DNA of 64,000 nt from Clostridium uliginosum. GTDB lineage: Bacteria > Bacillota > Clostridia > Clostridiales > Clostridiaceae. A program made the translations under genes and the position numbers. This document shows, in pieces, positions 54,029 through 62,431 of this stretch (positions are counted from its first letter, which is position 1; each line of letters opens with the position of its first letter). The notes beneath the pieces were generated by a model. That model saw only the letters and a list, made by a program, of their open reading frames with translations, did no database searches and had not been told where the DNA came from. The stretch covers positions 124,001-188,000 of the forward strand of contig NZ_FOMG01000003.1 of the NCBI RefSeq assembly GCF_900112485.1. Direction: 5' to 3'.

Positions 54029-55078
54029 GTGAAAAAAATGATAAGAAATATAGCACTTGTACTAATAGTAATAACAAACATAACATTAATCACAACATTA
54101 CCTGCATTTGCAAGTGAAAGCTTTTATGATGCACAAGATTTAGAAAACAGTATGTATAATCATTTACAGAATTGGGATGAAAATTTTGAATTTTCTTATG
54201 ATGGGAATGATACTATGGATTTATTAAAAAGTGCGTCTGAAAATGATGATTATTTAGAAAGATCTATTGATAAATTTAAAATATTAAAAAGAAATTCAGA
54301 ATATATAGCTGAAGTAACTTATAGAACAACAAAAGAACAAGAAAATTACATAGATTCAGAATTGAAAAGAATAGTAAACAATATGATTGATCCTAATATG
54401 AGTGATATTGATAAGGTAAAAACAATAAATGATTACATAGTAAAAATATATAAATATGATTATAGCCTTAAATCAGATAATGTATATTCTGCATTAACAA
54501 CAGGGACAACCATATGTCAAGGTTACGCCATGACAGCGTATAAAATGTTTAAACTTGCCGGAATAGAATGTAGAATTGTAGTTGGAACTATTAATGGTGG
54601 CCCTCATGGCTGGAATTTAGTTAAAATTAATGGAAATTGGTATCATTTAGATATAACCAATAATGATAGTATAATTAGAGATAAGTATTTGCTTATAAGT
54701 GATAACTTTTTAGCAAGCAATGGTTTTAGCTGGGATAGGACAAAGTATCCATCAGCTAATTATAGTTATTATAGTTCTTCAATGGCATACATTGATTATA
54801 ATAATGATAAAGAGAGTGATATTTCAGAATATTATAATGGTGGACATTGGTATAATCAAAATAATTCATGGTATTTTAAGAGGAATTCAGGAGAAAATGC
54901 TACTAATTGGTTTAAAGACAATGATAATTGGTATTATTTAGGACGAGACGGTAAAATGCAAATTGGATGGATATATGATAAAGGTAATTGGTATTATTGT
55001 TGGTCAAATGGAATTATGGCTACAAGTACTAAAGTTAATGGTTATACTTTAAATGAACATGGTGCTTGGATAGCATAA
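54029..55078 (+). CDS. Secreted transglutaminase-like protein with cell-wall-binding repeats
   Basis: 349 residues. Signal peptide (LVLIVITNITLITTLPAFA, cleavage ~30). Transglutaminase/protease core with a Cys-His-Asp triad: Cys163 in TICQGYAM, His193 in PHGWNLV, Asp208 in WYHLDITN. The C-terminal ~80 residues contain aromatic cell-wall-binding (CW_7/choline-binding style) repeats: HWYNQNNSWYF, NWYYLGRDGKMQIGW, NWYYCWSNGIMA. Acts at the cell surface, perhaps on peptidoglycan peptides or surface proteins. Start is GTG at 54,029 after GAAGGTG. Its TAA stop overlaps TAAGGCAT of an element B copy. Confidence 0.85.
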   Translation: MKKMIRNIALVLIVITNITLITTLPAFASESFYDAQDLENSMYNHLQNWDENFEFSYDGNDTMDLLKSASENDDYLERSIDKFKILKRNSEYIAEVTYRTTKEQENYIDSELKRIVNNMIDPNMSDIDKVKTINDYIVKIYKYDYSLKSDNVYSALTTGTTICQGYAMTAYKMFKLAGIECRIVVGTINGGPHGWNLVKINGNWYHLDITNNDSIIRDKYLLISDNFLASNGFSWDRTKYPSANYSYYSSSMAYIDYNNDKESDISEYYNGGHWYNQNNSWYFKRNSGENATNWFKDNDNWYYLGRDGKMQIGWIYDKGNWYYCWSNGIMATSTKVNGYTLNEHGAWIA

Positions 55079-55240
55079 GGCATTTCTAAATAAATAACTA
55101 GTCAGTTTTCTTATCTTTTTTGTACTACACTGAGTCAGCAAAGTTAGTTAATAATAGTAGTATTAACTGACGTTACTTCCTTGTCTAGTTCAAAAAATCT
55201 TAAGAATATTTGACTAGTTATTTATTTTATAATGCCTAAT
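55075..55240. repeat. Element B copy at the transglutaminase gene's stop codon
   Basis: TAAGGCATTTCTAAATAAAT and AACTAGTCAG at the left, TTGACTAGTTATTTATTTTA with TAATGCCTA at the right, and an internal palindrome (GTTAGTTAATAATAG with TATTAACTGAC). The core TATTTTG segment is replaced, so it is a sub-family with AACTAGTCA arms, like the copy at 60,364. Confidence 0.75.
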
Positions 55241-55345
55241 ATTGATATTTATGAAGAAAATAATATATGTAATAGATTGTTTTTTCACAAATGTTAATAT
55301 TTCTACATATATTAAATTAATATCATTACATGGAGTTGAAAACGC

Positions 55346-56413
55346 GTGATATACGGGCTGATTTTAGCTGGAGGTAAAGGCAGTAGACTATATCCTCTCT
55401 CAAGAGCCAATCAACCAAAACAATTTTTAAAGGTTATTAATAACAAGAGTTTTTTAGTTAATACGGTAGATAGAGTGAAGCCTTTAATAGATAAAGACAA
55501 TATTTATGTTGTAACTAATAAAGATTATGAAAATAAGATAAAAGAAGAACTTGTAGAAATTAATAAAGACAATATTTTTATAGAACCTGCGAATAAAGAA
55601 ACTGCTACTTGCATAGGTCTTTCAGCAGTTAAACTATTAAAGCAAGATGCTGATGCAGTAATGGTAGTATTACCATCAGATCATTATATTCAAGGGGAAA
55701 AACAATATACTGATACTTTATGTCAAGCCGTAGAAATGGCAAACAGAAGAAGGTGCATAGTAACTTTAGGTATAGAACCAACTCGTCCAGAAACAGGCTA
55801 TGGGTATATTGAAATGGGCGATAGGACTAGTGGTAATATATCCACTTATAGAATAGCTAGATTTACTGAAAAACCTAATTTAGAGGTAGCAAAGGATTTC
55901 ATGTTAAAGGGCACTTATTTATGGAATTCCGGAATGTTTGTTTTTAGAGCTGATGTTATATTAAGAGAAATAGAAAAATATCTTCCAAAGATGCACAAGC
56001 CTTTGATGGAAATATATAAGCATATTGGAGAAGATGATGAGGAAGAGGTTACTAAAGAACAGTATGATCTTATTGATGGAATATCTATAGATTTTGGAGT
56101 TATGCAAAAAACAAGAAAAGCATATGTAATAAAGTGTGATTTTAATTGGGATGATATCGGAAGTTTCAGTGCATTAAGTAGATTTTTGGAGATATATAGA
56201 AATAACAATATATCTAAAAATGTATATGTTGAAGAATGTGAGAATTGTTCTGTTTTTGGAGGAAAAAATTTAGTAATTGGATTTGGAGTAAAGGATTTGG
56301 TAATAGTAGATGCAGGAGATGTAATACTTGTAATGGATAAAAATAAAGATCAAGAAATAAAGCATTTATTAAATAAGTTAAGTGATGAAAATGAATATAA
56401 AAAGTTTCTGTGA
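55346..56413 (+). CDS. manC: Mannose-1-phosphate guanylyltransferase
   Basis: 355 residues: nucleotidyltransferase half of ManC without the C-terminal isomerase domain. Signatures: ILAGGKGSRLYPLSRANQPKQF (GXGXRXXPLS and the KQF), PSDHYI, EPTRPETGYGYIE, FTEKPN, WNSGMFVF and DFNWDDIGS. Makes GDP-mannose for glycans. The start is GTG at 55,346. Monocistronic with a terminator at 56,444. The phosphohexomutase at 19,132 could supply mannose-1-phosphate. Confidence 0.92.
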   Translation: MIYGLILAGGKGSRLYPLSRANQPKQFLKVINNKSFLVNTVDRVKPLIDKDNIYVVTNKDYENKIKEELVEINKDNIFIEPANKETATCIGLSAVKLLKQDADAVMVVLPSDHYIQGEKQYTDTLCQAVEMANRRRCIVTLGIEPTRPETGYGYIEMGDRTSGNISTYRIARFTEKPNLEVAKDFMLKGTYLWNSGMFVFRADVILREIEKYLPKMHKPLMEIYKHIGEDDEEEVTKEQYDLIDGISIDFGVMQKTRKAYVIKCDFNWDDIGSFSALSRFLEIYRNNNISKNVYVEECENCSVFGGKNLVIGFGVKDLVIVDAGDVILVMDKNKDQEIKHLLNKLSDENEYKKFL

Positions 56414-56443
56414 AAAATGTTTTAATTATAACAATATACGCAA

Positions 56444-56516
56444 ATGAAAGAGCGTTAAAAAAGTATAATATGAACTATTATTCAGTTGTAGTTTATACTT
56501 TTTAGCACTCTTATTT
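56444..56516 (+). terminator. Terminator after manC
   Basis: GAGCGTTAAAAAAGTATAA pairs with TTTATACTTTTTAGCACTC and is followed by TTATTTTTCTT. Confidence 0.75.
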
Positions 56517-56666
56517 TTCTTAGAAGAGGAATACAGGAGAGTGGAAATAATTAAGCTATATATATTCTAAAAATCATTGTTCATTTGAATTTATTCAGTA
56601 TATCTATTATTTATTTAGATATTAACCATATAAATATAATATTTTTAATATATAACTTAATTAGTT

Positions 56667-56745
56667 AGATGTCCTTAAGTCCAATTCTTTAGCATGCTGA
56701 ACAATATGTAGCAATATCAACATATATTTAAAACAGTGCGAAAGC
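56667..56745. repeat. Element C, right half
   Basis: AGATGTCCTTAAGTCCAATT, CTTTAGCATGCTGAACAATA, and TGTAGCAATATCAACATAT with TTTAAAACAG match the inverted left half of the 35,639 copy. The remaining gap (56,517-56,929) is AT-rich and shows no gene. Confidence 0.6.
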
Positions 56746-56953
56746 ATAAAGTAAATTAATGTGAATAAAATTTTTTAGAATACATATATTTAACTTAAAT
56801 AATGTATCTTAATATAATTACCATAAAATAATTGCAATAAAATTATTGTAAAAATATGAATATAATATTATTATAAATATATATTAATAAGTGATTCATA
56901 ATATCTCTTAATTAATATATATTATTTTTTTGATAAGGGTATTAAAAGTATAT

Positions 56954-57571
56954 GAGATGAGAATATTGAGAGGATGTGGTATTAAATTGATGATTAATAC
57001 TCATAAACTTGTTGGGGAAAATATTTTTAATTATGCAAATAGTAAGAGTGTTTACTTAATTAATGATTATAGATTTATATGGGGAAATATAAAGCCAGAT
57101 TGTGTATCAAAATATAAACTAATGAAACATTATTTTAATGAAAGTATAGATATTATAATTTCAAAAATAATAAAGTTAGCTTCATTATCACTAGAGGATA
57201 TTTATTATAAACTTTCTGTTAATAAATTTAGTGAAGAATTAGGAGTTATATGTCATTTTTTATGTGATTATTTTTGTGCTCCACATTACTATAGATGGGA
57301 ATTTAAGAGTACGAGTCAAGTTAAAAATCATATGATGTATGAAAAAGATTTAGCAAAGGTAGCTAAAAAATTTAAACCAACAGGAATTATAACTTCAAAC
57401 ATAACAGTGAATAATGTTAAAGAGTTTATATTAGATTTACAAGAACAATATAAAGGATCATTAGATTATAAAAATGATTTGACTTACTCATATTATGTTT
57501 GCGACAGTGTAGTAAATATGATTTTAAATAATGTATTTTTAAATGAGAATAAAGTAATTAAAGCAATTTAG
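56954..57571 (+). CDS. Zinc-dependent phospholipase C-like protein
   Basis: About 205 residues; start uncertain among 56,930 (TTG), 56,954 (ATG) and 56,990 (ATG). Matches the bacterial zinc-dependent phospholipase C / S1-P1-like fold: THKLVGENIFNYA, YLINDYRFIWGNIKPDC, HYF, LGVICHFLCDYFCAPHYYRW with the metal His/Asp cluster, and KNHMMYEKDL. Unlike secreted clostridial alpha-toxins it has no signal peptide and no C2-like domain, so it is probably cytoplasmic. Its TAG stop is within TTAGGCATAT of a minimal element B copy. Confidence 0.75.
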   Translation, partial: EMRILRGCGIKLMINTHKLVGENIFNYANSKSVYLINDYRFIWGNIKPDCVSKYKLMKHYFNESIDIIISKIIKLASLSLEDIYYKLSVNKFSEELGVICHFLCDYFCAPHYYRWEFKSTSQVKNHMMYEKDLAKVAKKFKPTGIITSNITVNNVKEFILDLQEQYKGSLDYKNDLTYSYYVCDSVVNMILNNVFLNENKVIKAI

Positions 57572-57607
57572 GCATATTGACTTGTTATTTATTTCAATAT
57601 GCCTTAA
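57568..57607. repeat. Minimal element B (40 bases)
   Basis: TTAGGCATATTGACTTGTTA then TTTATTTCAATATGCCTTA: terminal repeats plus a single right arm. The smallest copy here, a simple hairpin that overlaps the stop codon of the phospholipase-like gene. Next, GTCTTAATAATTTAGGCGAA followed by TTTTTTT may act as terminator. Confidence 0.7.
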
Positions 57608-57673
57608 GTACTTGTAAAAAAATTCGTCTTAATAATTTAGGCGAATTTTTTTTATTTTATTTATTAAAACTTG

Positions 57674-57736
57674 TTGCATAAATAAAATAAAATGCATATA
57701 ATACAATTAAACATATGAACAGATGAACATATGTTT
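57674..57736 (+). promoter_or_regulatory. Promoter and CadC-type operator of cadC-cadA
   Basis: TTGCAT (57,674) and TATAAT (57,697) are 17 bases apart. Just downstream AAACATATG (57,709) and CATATGTTT (57,728-57,736) form an inverted repeat with 10 bases between, the style of ArsR/SmtB-family (CadC) operators. It would block transcription until metal is bound. Confidence 0.72.
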
Positions 57737-57750
57737 CAAGGAGGGGTATT

Positions 57751-58116
57751 ATGATTAAAGAAAATATAAATGTTGAAAGTTGTAGTTGCAATACAATTCA
57801 CGAGGATACAGTAATAAAGGTTAAGGATTTACTGCCACAAGATGAAATTCTATATGACCTAGCAGAATTATTTAAAGCGTTTGGTGATTCTACTAGGGTA
57901 AAGATACTATGTGCTTTATTTGAATCAGATATGTGTGTATGTGATTTAGCAGCAGTTTTAGGAATAACTCAATCTGCAGTGTCTCATCAATTAAGGACCT
58001 TAAAAGCTTCAAGGCTTGTAAAGTTTAGAAGAGCTGGTAAGGTTGTTTATTATTCATTAGAAGATGAACATATAAAACATATATTCAATGAAGGATTTAA
58101 ACATATTATTGAGTAG
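57751..58116 (+). CDS. cadC: ArsR/SmtB-family metal repressor, CadC type
   Basis: 121 residues. CadC layout: an N-terminal arm with cysteines (VESCSCNTIHED), ELFKAFGDSTRVKILCALFESDMCVCDLAAVLGITQS with the alpha3 CVC metal site, and the SAVSHQLRTLKASRLVKFRR recognition helix. The two N-terminal Cys plus CVC fit Cd/Pb/Zn sensing. GGAGGGG before the ATG. cadA begins 12 bases downstream. Confidence 0.92.
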   Translation: MIKENINVESCSCNTIHEDTVIKVKDLLPQDEILYDLAELFKAFGDSTRVKILCALFESDMCVCDLAAVLGITQSAVSHQLRTLKASRLVKFRRAGKVVYYSLEDEHIKHIFNEGFKHIIE

Positions 58117-58128
58117 GAGATGATGTAA

Positions 58129-60351
58129 TTGACAAATGAAATTAAGATCTTATTAAAAGGATTAAATTGTGCTAACTGCGCTAATAAAATAGAAGCTAAG
58201 GTAAATGCTTTAAAAGAAATAAATGAAGCAAATATAAATTTTTCTCTTGGAATTATTATAATAAGTATAAATGAAAAAAGTAATGAAGAAGAAGTTATTA
58301 ATAAAATAAAAAAGATAGTTAAAGAATTAGAGCCAGATGTTGTTGTAAGTAAATATAAAAAAAATAACAATAATTTAAAAATGTATAAAAGCTCATGTAA
58401 AGAAGGGGATTGTTGTTCTACGCACTATCATCTACATGAAAGTCATGGACATTCTCACTCAAGTGATAATAATAATCATTCAAATGAAAATCATTCGCAT
58501 TCATTTGAAAAAAAAGATTTTTTACAAAAAAATAGTTTAGCAATTATAGGAATTTTACTGTATATCATAGCTATGTTTTTCAAAGAAAAGAGTTATTTGA
58601 ATATAAGTCTATTTATTTTAAGCTATGCTTTAATTGGAGAAAATGTATTAAGAATTGCTTTTAAAAATATTTTAAGAGGAGAGGTGTTTGATGAGAATTT
58701 TTTAATGAGCATAGCTACATTAGGGGCTTTAGTTATAGGACAATATCCTGAAGCTGTAGGAGTTATGATATTTTATAAGATTGGAGAATTATTTCAAGGT
58801 TATGCTGTTAATAAATCAAGGAAGTCTATTACTTCACTTATGAACATTAGACCAGAGTATGCAAATCTCTTAACTAAAAGTGGAGAAAGAAAAGTCTCAC
58901 CAGAGGAAGTTAAGGTAAATGATATAATTATAATTAAGCCAGGTGAGAGGGTTGCACTTGATGGAATAATTTTTGAAGGAGAAGGTGCAATAGATACATC
59001 TGCATTAACAGGAGAATCTATGCCGAGAGAAGTATACAAAGATGATGAAATCTTGTCTGGAAGTATTAATTTAAATTCAGTTATTAAAGTTAAAGTTAAT
59101 AAAAGCTTTGGAGAATCTACTATTTCTAGAATTTTAGAGATGGTTGAAAATGCAAGTAATAAAAAAGCTCCAACAGAACAGTTTATTACGAAATTTTCTA
59201 GGGTTTATACACCTATAGTCGTATTTTTAGCTTTAGCTGTTGCAATAATTCCTCCTATTATAGTTAAAGGAGCAGTTTTTTCTGATTGGATTTATAGGGC
59301 ATTAATTTTTTTAGTTATATCCTGTCCATGTGCTTTGGTTGTTTCTGTACCTTTAGGATTATTTGCAGGAATTGGAGGAGCATCTAAAAAGGGAGTGTTA
59401 GTTAAAGGCGGAAATTATCTTGAAGCTCTTAAAAAAATAGATACTGTTGTATTTGATAAGACTGGAACGTTGACTAAAGGAGTATTTAAAGTTACTGAAA
59501 TAAATTCACTATATATAGATAAAGATGAATTACTAAAGATTGTAGCATTAGCAGAAAGTTTTTCTAACCACCCAATAGCTCAATCAATAGTAAAGGCTTA
59601 TAAGAAACAAATTAATAAAGAAGAAGTTAGTAATTATGAAGAATTATCAGGTCATGGAATAAAGGCTACGATTCAAGGCAAAGAAGTGATTTTAGGTAAT
59701 TACAAATTAATGAAAGACAAAAATATTGATTGTGAAAAAGTAACTAAAGTAGGAACAGTTGTTTATGTTTCAATTAATGGGGTATACAATGGAAATATAG
59801 TAATTGCGGATGAGGTAAAGGATGATTCGAAGGAATCAATAAAAAAATTAAAAGCTTTAGGTATAAACAAAATAGTTATGCTTACAGGAGATAGTAAATT
59901 AGTAGCAGAACAAGTTGCAATAGATCTTGGAGTAGATGATTTTAAGAGTGAGCTTTTACCAGTAGATAAAGTAGTACAGGTGGAAAATTTAATTAAAGAA
60001 AAAAAGTCAAATGGTAAGTTGATATTTGTAGGAGATGGAATTAACGATGCACCAGTACTTGCAAGAGCAGACATAGGTGTAGCTATGGGGGGAATTGGAT
60101 CAGATGCAGCAATAGAAGCAGCAGATGTCATATTAATGAAGGATAACCCACTAGCTTTAGTAGATGCCATTAAGGCTGGTAGAAAGACTAATAAAATATT
60201 GTGGCAAAATATTATTTTCTCACTTGGAATTAAAATAATTGTGTTAATACTTGGAACTTTTGGATTAGCTACAATGTGGGAAGCCGTATTTGCAGATGTT
60301 GGAGTTACATTAATTGCAGTATTAAATTCTATGAGGGCACTTAAGATATAG
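58129..60351 (+). CDS. cadA: Zn/Cd/Pb-exporting P1B-type ATPase
   Basis: 740 residues. One N-terminal heavy-metal domain with C14-A-N-C17, a His-rich linker (~100-130, HYHLHESHGHSHSS and more), six to eight membrane helices, SALTGES, the metal site SCPCALVVS (Cys399, Cys401), phosphorylation DKTGTLT (Asp443), the SNHPIAQS HP motif and GDGINDAPVLARADIG. CPC plus the His-rich linker fit zinc or cadmium export. Start TTG at 58,129 with GGAG upstream; GTTGT-type alternatives are worse. Likely co-transcribed with cadC. An element B copy begins 12 bases after the stop. Confidence 0.93.
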   Translation: MTNEIKILLKGLNCANCANKIEAKVNALKEINEANINFSLGIIIISINEKSNEEEVINKIKKIVKELEPDVVVSKYKKNNNNLKMYKSSCKEGDCCSTHYHLHESHGHSHSSDNNNHSNENHSHSFEKKDFLQKNSLAIIGILLYIIAMFFKEKSYLNISLFILSYALIGENVLRIAFKNILRGEVFDENFLMSIATLGALVIGQYPEAVGVMIFYKIGELFQGYAVNKSRKSITSLMNIRPEYANLLTKSGERKVSPEEVKVNDIIIIKPGERVALDGIIFEGEGAIDTSALTGESMPREVYKDDEILSGSINLNSVIKVKVNKSFGESTISRILEMVENASNKKAPTEQFITKFSRVYTPIVVFLALAVAIIPPIIVKGAVFSDWIYRALIFLVISCPCALVVSVPLGLFAGIGGASKKGVLVKGGNYLEALKKIDTVVFDKTGTLTKGVFKVTEINSLYIDKDELLKIVALAESFSNHPIAQSIVKAYKKQINKEEVSNYEELSGHGIKATIQGKEVILGNYKLMKDKNIDCEKVTKVGTVVYVSINGVYNGNIVIADEVKDDSKESIKKLKALGINKIVMLTGDSKLVAEQVAIDLGVDDFKSELLPVDKVVQVENLIKEKKSNGKLIFVGDGINDAPVLARADIGVAMGGIGSDAAIEAADVILMKDNPLALVDAIKAGRKTNKILWQNIIFSLGIKIIVLILGTFGLATMWEAVFADVGVTLIAVLNSMRALKI

Positions 60352-60363
60352 TTTAAAGATAAA

Positions 60364-60525
60364 TAAGGCATTGTAAAATAAATAACGAGCAAAAGATTCT
60401 TAGAATTTTTTGAACTAGACAAAGAAGTAAAGGCAGTTAATATTATTGTTATTAGCTGCCTTTGCTGACGCAGTATAGTTAAAAAAGACAAGAAGACTAA
60501 CTAGTTATTTATTTGGAGATGCCTA
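60364..60525. repeat. Element B copy (AACTAGTTATT sub-family) after cadA
   Basis: TAAGGCATTGTAAAATAAAT at the left; TAACTAGTTATTTATTTGGA with GATGCCTAAG at the right; internal palindrome GGCAGTTAATATTATTG with TTATTAGCTGCC. The right end TTATTTGGAGATGCCTAAGT also occurs alone at 38,015. Confidence 0.75.
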
Positions 60526-60531
60526 AGTTAA

Positions 60532-60572
60532 AAAATCCAATTCATAAGATTTCATGAATTGGATTTTTAAAT
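60532..60572 (+). terminator. Terminator before mntP
   Basis: AAATCCAATTCAT pairs with ATGAATTGGATTTTT around AAGATTTC. Ends the cadCA unit together with the adjacent element. No yybP-ykoY leader is visible between here and mntP. Confidence 0.75.
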
Positions 60573-60732
60573 TCATATCTTATTTTTTAGATGCATAAGT
60601 TAAAGATTTATGGCAATATTGACAATAAAATACTAAAAAAGTATACTATAATTTTAAATAAGAAGATATTACTTCAGATAAAACTAGAAAAAAGTAGCTT
60701 TTTATATTATCATAAACTAGGGAGGAAAATAA

Positions 60733-61308
60733 ATGTCAATTGTATCAATCATATTTATATCTATAGGGTTAGCTATGGATGCTTTTGCAGTGTCCCTTAC
60801 TACGGGGCTTAAAGTGACAAAAGAAGAAAAAAGAAAAATTGCATTAAAAGCAGGAATGTATTTTGGAGGATTTCAAGCATTAATGCCTTTAATTGGTTGG
60901 ATTTTAGGAATAGGATTTAATCAATATATACAGCAATGGGATCATTGGATATCATTTATTTTATTAACTATTATAGGTGGGAAAATGATTTATGAATCTA
61001 TAAATGGAAAAGATGATGATAATATTGACATCCATTCTAGTAAAAGATTTTTAATGTTAGCTATTGCAACTAGTATAGATGCTTTAGCTGTAGGAATTAG
61101 TTTTGCATTTTTAAATGTTAATATACTTATAGCAGTTTTCTTAATTGGAATAATTACATTTATTACCAGTTGGGCAGCTGTATATATTGGAAAAATATTT
61201 GGAGAATTACTTAAAGACAAAGCTGAGATTATTGGAGGAGTAATTCTAATTTTAATGGGAATACAAATTTTAGTTGAACATTTAGGATTATTAGAAAAAC
61301 TAATTTAA
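60733..61308 (+). CDS. mntP: MntP-family manganese efflux pump
   Basis: 191 residues, six membrane helices in two DUF204 repeats. Conserved acidic residues lie in TM1 (IGLAMDAFAVSLTTG) and TM4 (ATSIDALAVGISF), the family's paired AxDAxAVS motifs. Exports Mn2+. GGAGG upstream of the ATG. In other bacteria mntP is often behind a manganese riboswitch; here that riboswitch precedes the P-type ATPase instead. Confidence 0.92.
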   Translation: MSIVSIIFISIGLAMDAFAVSLTTGLKVTKEEKRKIALKAGMYFGGFQALMPLIGWILGIGFNQYIQQWDHWISFILLTIIGGKMIYESINGKDDDNIDIHSSKRFLMLAIATSIDALAVGISFAFLNVNILIAVFLIGIITFITSWAAVYIGKIFGELLKDKAEIIGGVILILMGIQILVEHLGLLEKLI

Positions 61309-61403
61309 TAAAATCAGAAAGTAAAATTAAGTAATATTTATTATAGAATAATAAACTAAGATTGTGAAAAAATAGATTAAGTATTAAATAAGGAGAAAAT
61401 ATT

Positions 61404-62033
61404 ATGGATAAAAATAAAAATATATCTATGGCAGTTATAAAGAGATTACCCAAATATCATAGGTATCTTAATGAGCTTATGAAAAATGATGTAGATAGAA
61501 TTTCTTCAAAGGAATTAGGAGAAAAAATAGGATTTACGGCATCTCAAATTAGACAAGATTTAAATTGCTTTGGAGATTTTGGTCAACAAGGATATGGATA
61601 TAATGTTAGAGAATTATATATTCAAATTAATTCTATATTAGGACTGGATGAAGAATATAATGCTGTGTTGGTTGGAGCTGGAAATATAGGGCAAGCAATA
61701 GCTAATTATAGTAGATTTGATAAACTAGGAATTATGATTACAGCAATCTTTGATGCTAACCCTAAATTAGTAGGAATGAGAATTAGAGATATTGAAATTA
61801 GGGATATTGATGAGTTAGGCGAATTCTTACATTGTCAATCAATAGATATTGGAGTAATATGTGTTCCTAAGAAAAGTGCTCAAAAAGTCTCAGATGAATT
61901 AGTGCATGGAGGAATAAGAGGAATATGGAATTTTGCACCAATAGATTTGTGTGTTCCAGATGGAATTAAAGTAGAAAATGTTCATTTAAGTGAAAGTGTA
62001 TCAACATTAATTTATCAATTACACCAACAATAA
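61404..62033 (+). CDS. rex: Redox-sensing transcriptional repressor Rex
   Basis: 209 residues. N-terminal winged helix (VIKRLPKYHRYLNELMKNDV, KIGFTASQIRQDLNCFGDFG) and Rossmann NADH-binding domain with VLVGAGNIGQAIANY and IFDANPKLVG, ending with the domain-swap helix. Senses NADH/NAD+ and represses fermentation genes. AAGGAG upstream of the ATG. It sits directly upstream of crt, and a Rex site is found in the crt leader at 62,182. Confidence 0.95.
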   Translation: MDKNKNISMAVIKRLPKYHRYLNELMKNDVDRISSKELGEKIGFTASQIRQDLNCFGDFGQQGYGYNVRELYIQINSILGLDEEYNAVLVGAGNIGQAIANYSRFDKLGIMITAIFDANPKLVGMRIRDIEIRDIDELGEFLHCQSIDIGVICVPKKSAQKVSDELVHGGIRGIWNFAPIDLCVPDGIKVENVHLSESVSTLIYQLHQQ

Positions 62034-62036
62034 TAG

Positions 62037-62073
62037 TCTTATAATTAATAATACTATTATTGTTAATTATAAG
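62037..62073 (+). terminator. Hairpin after rex
   Basis: CTTATAATTAATAAT pairs with ATTGTTAATTATAAG around ACTATT. AT-only stem with no long T-run: a weak terminator. Confidence 0.5.
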
Positions 62074-62181
62074 AATAGTATAAAAAATCTGTTAATATAT
62101 AATATTTTATTGCAAATAATATGGTTAAGTATTATAATTTTAATTGAAGGAAGATAATTTCGATTATTTTTTTGACGTTAA

Positions 62182-62199
62182 TTGTTAATATTATAACAA
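62182..62199. promoter_or_regulatory. Rex operator upstream of crt
   Basis: TTGTTAATATTATAACAA, matching the clostridial Rex consensus TTGTTAANNNNTTAACAA at all but one arm position. TTGACG lies 5 bases upstream and could be a -35 element, so Rex binding would cover the promoter. High NADH would release repression of crt-bcd and the rest of the operon. The ~230-base leader that follows shows a TTTCAAATATGCAAAGC palindrome near 62,255 but no known riboswitch. Confidence 0.75.
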
Positions 62200-62431
62200 T
62201 TAACTAAAAAGTACTTTGTTTTCAACGTTATAATTTGAAAGTACTTACATTAATTTCAAATATGCAAAGCATATGAAATATATACTTTGAAAAAGTTTGC
62301 ATATTAAATTCCTAAGGTGATAAATTTATTAATCAATATGTGGTTGAAATAAATTTAATTAATGAAAGAATGTAATTTTATTAATTATTAATTTATAAAT
62401 AAAGAATTAAGTTTAAAGGAGGACTATAATC

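Noticed and set aside
54720..54941. Overlapping plus-strand frame in the transglutaminase gene
   Set aside because: Alternative frame of the repeat-rich cell-wall-binding region; low-complexity Ile-rich product.
59763..60491. 242-codon minus-strand frame over the cadA 3' half
   Set aside because: Antisense of the conserved ATPase hinge region; no start signal, no recognisable domain.
60573..60732. Manganese riboswitch before mntP
   Set aside because: The GGGAGTAG, CATTC and ACGAGAC elements are absent; the only yybP-ykoY match in the window is before the P-type ATPase.
60591..60812. 73-codon frame before mntP
   Set aside because: Overlaps the mntP start in another frame, no ribosome site and no conserved feature.
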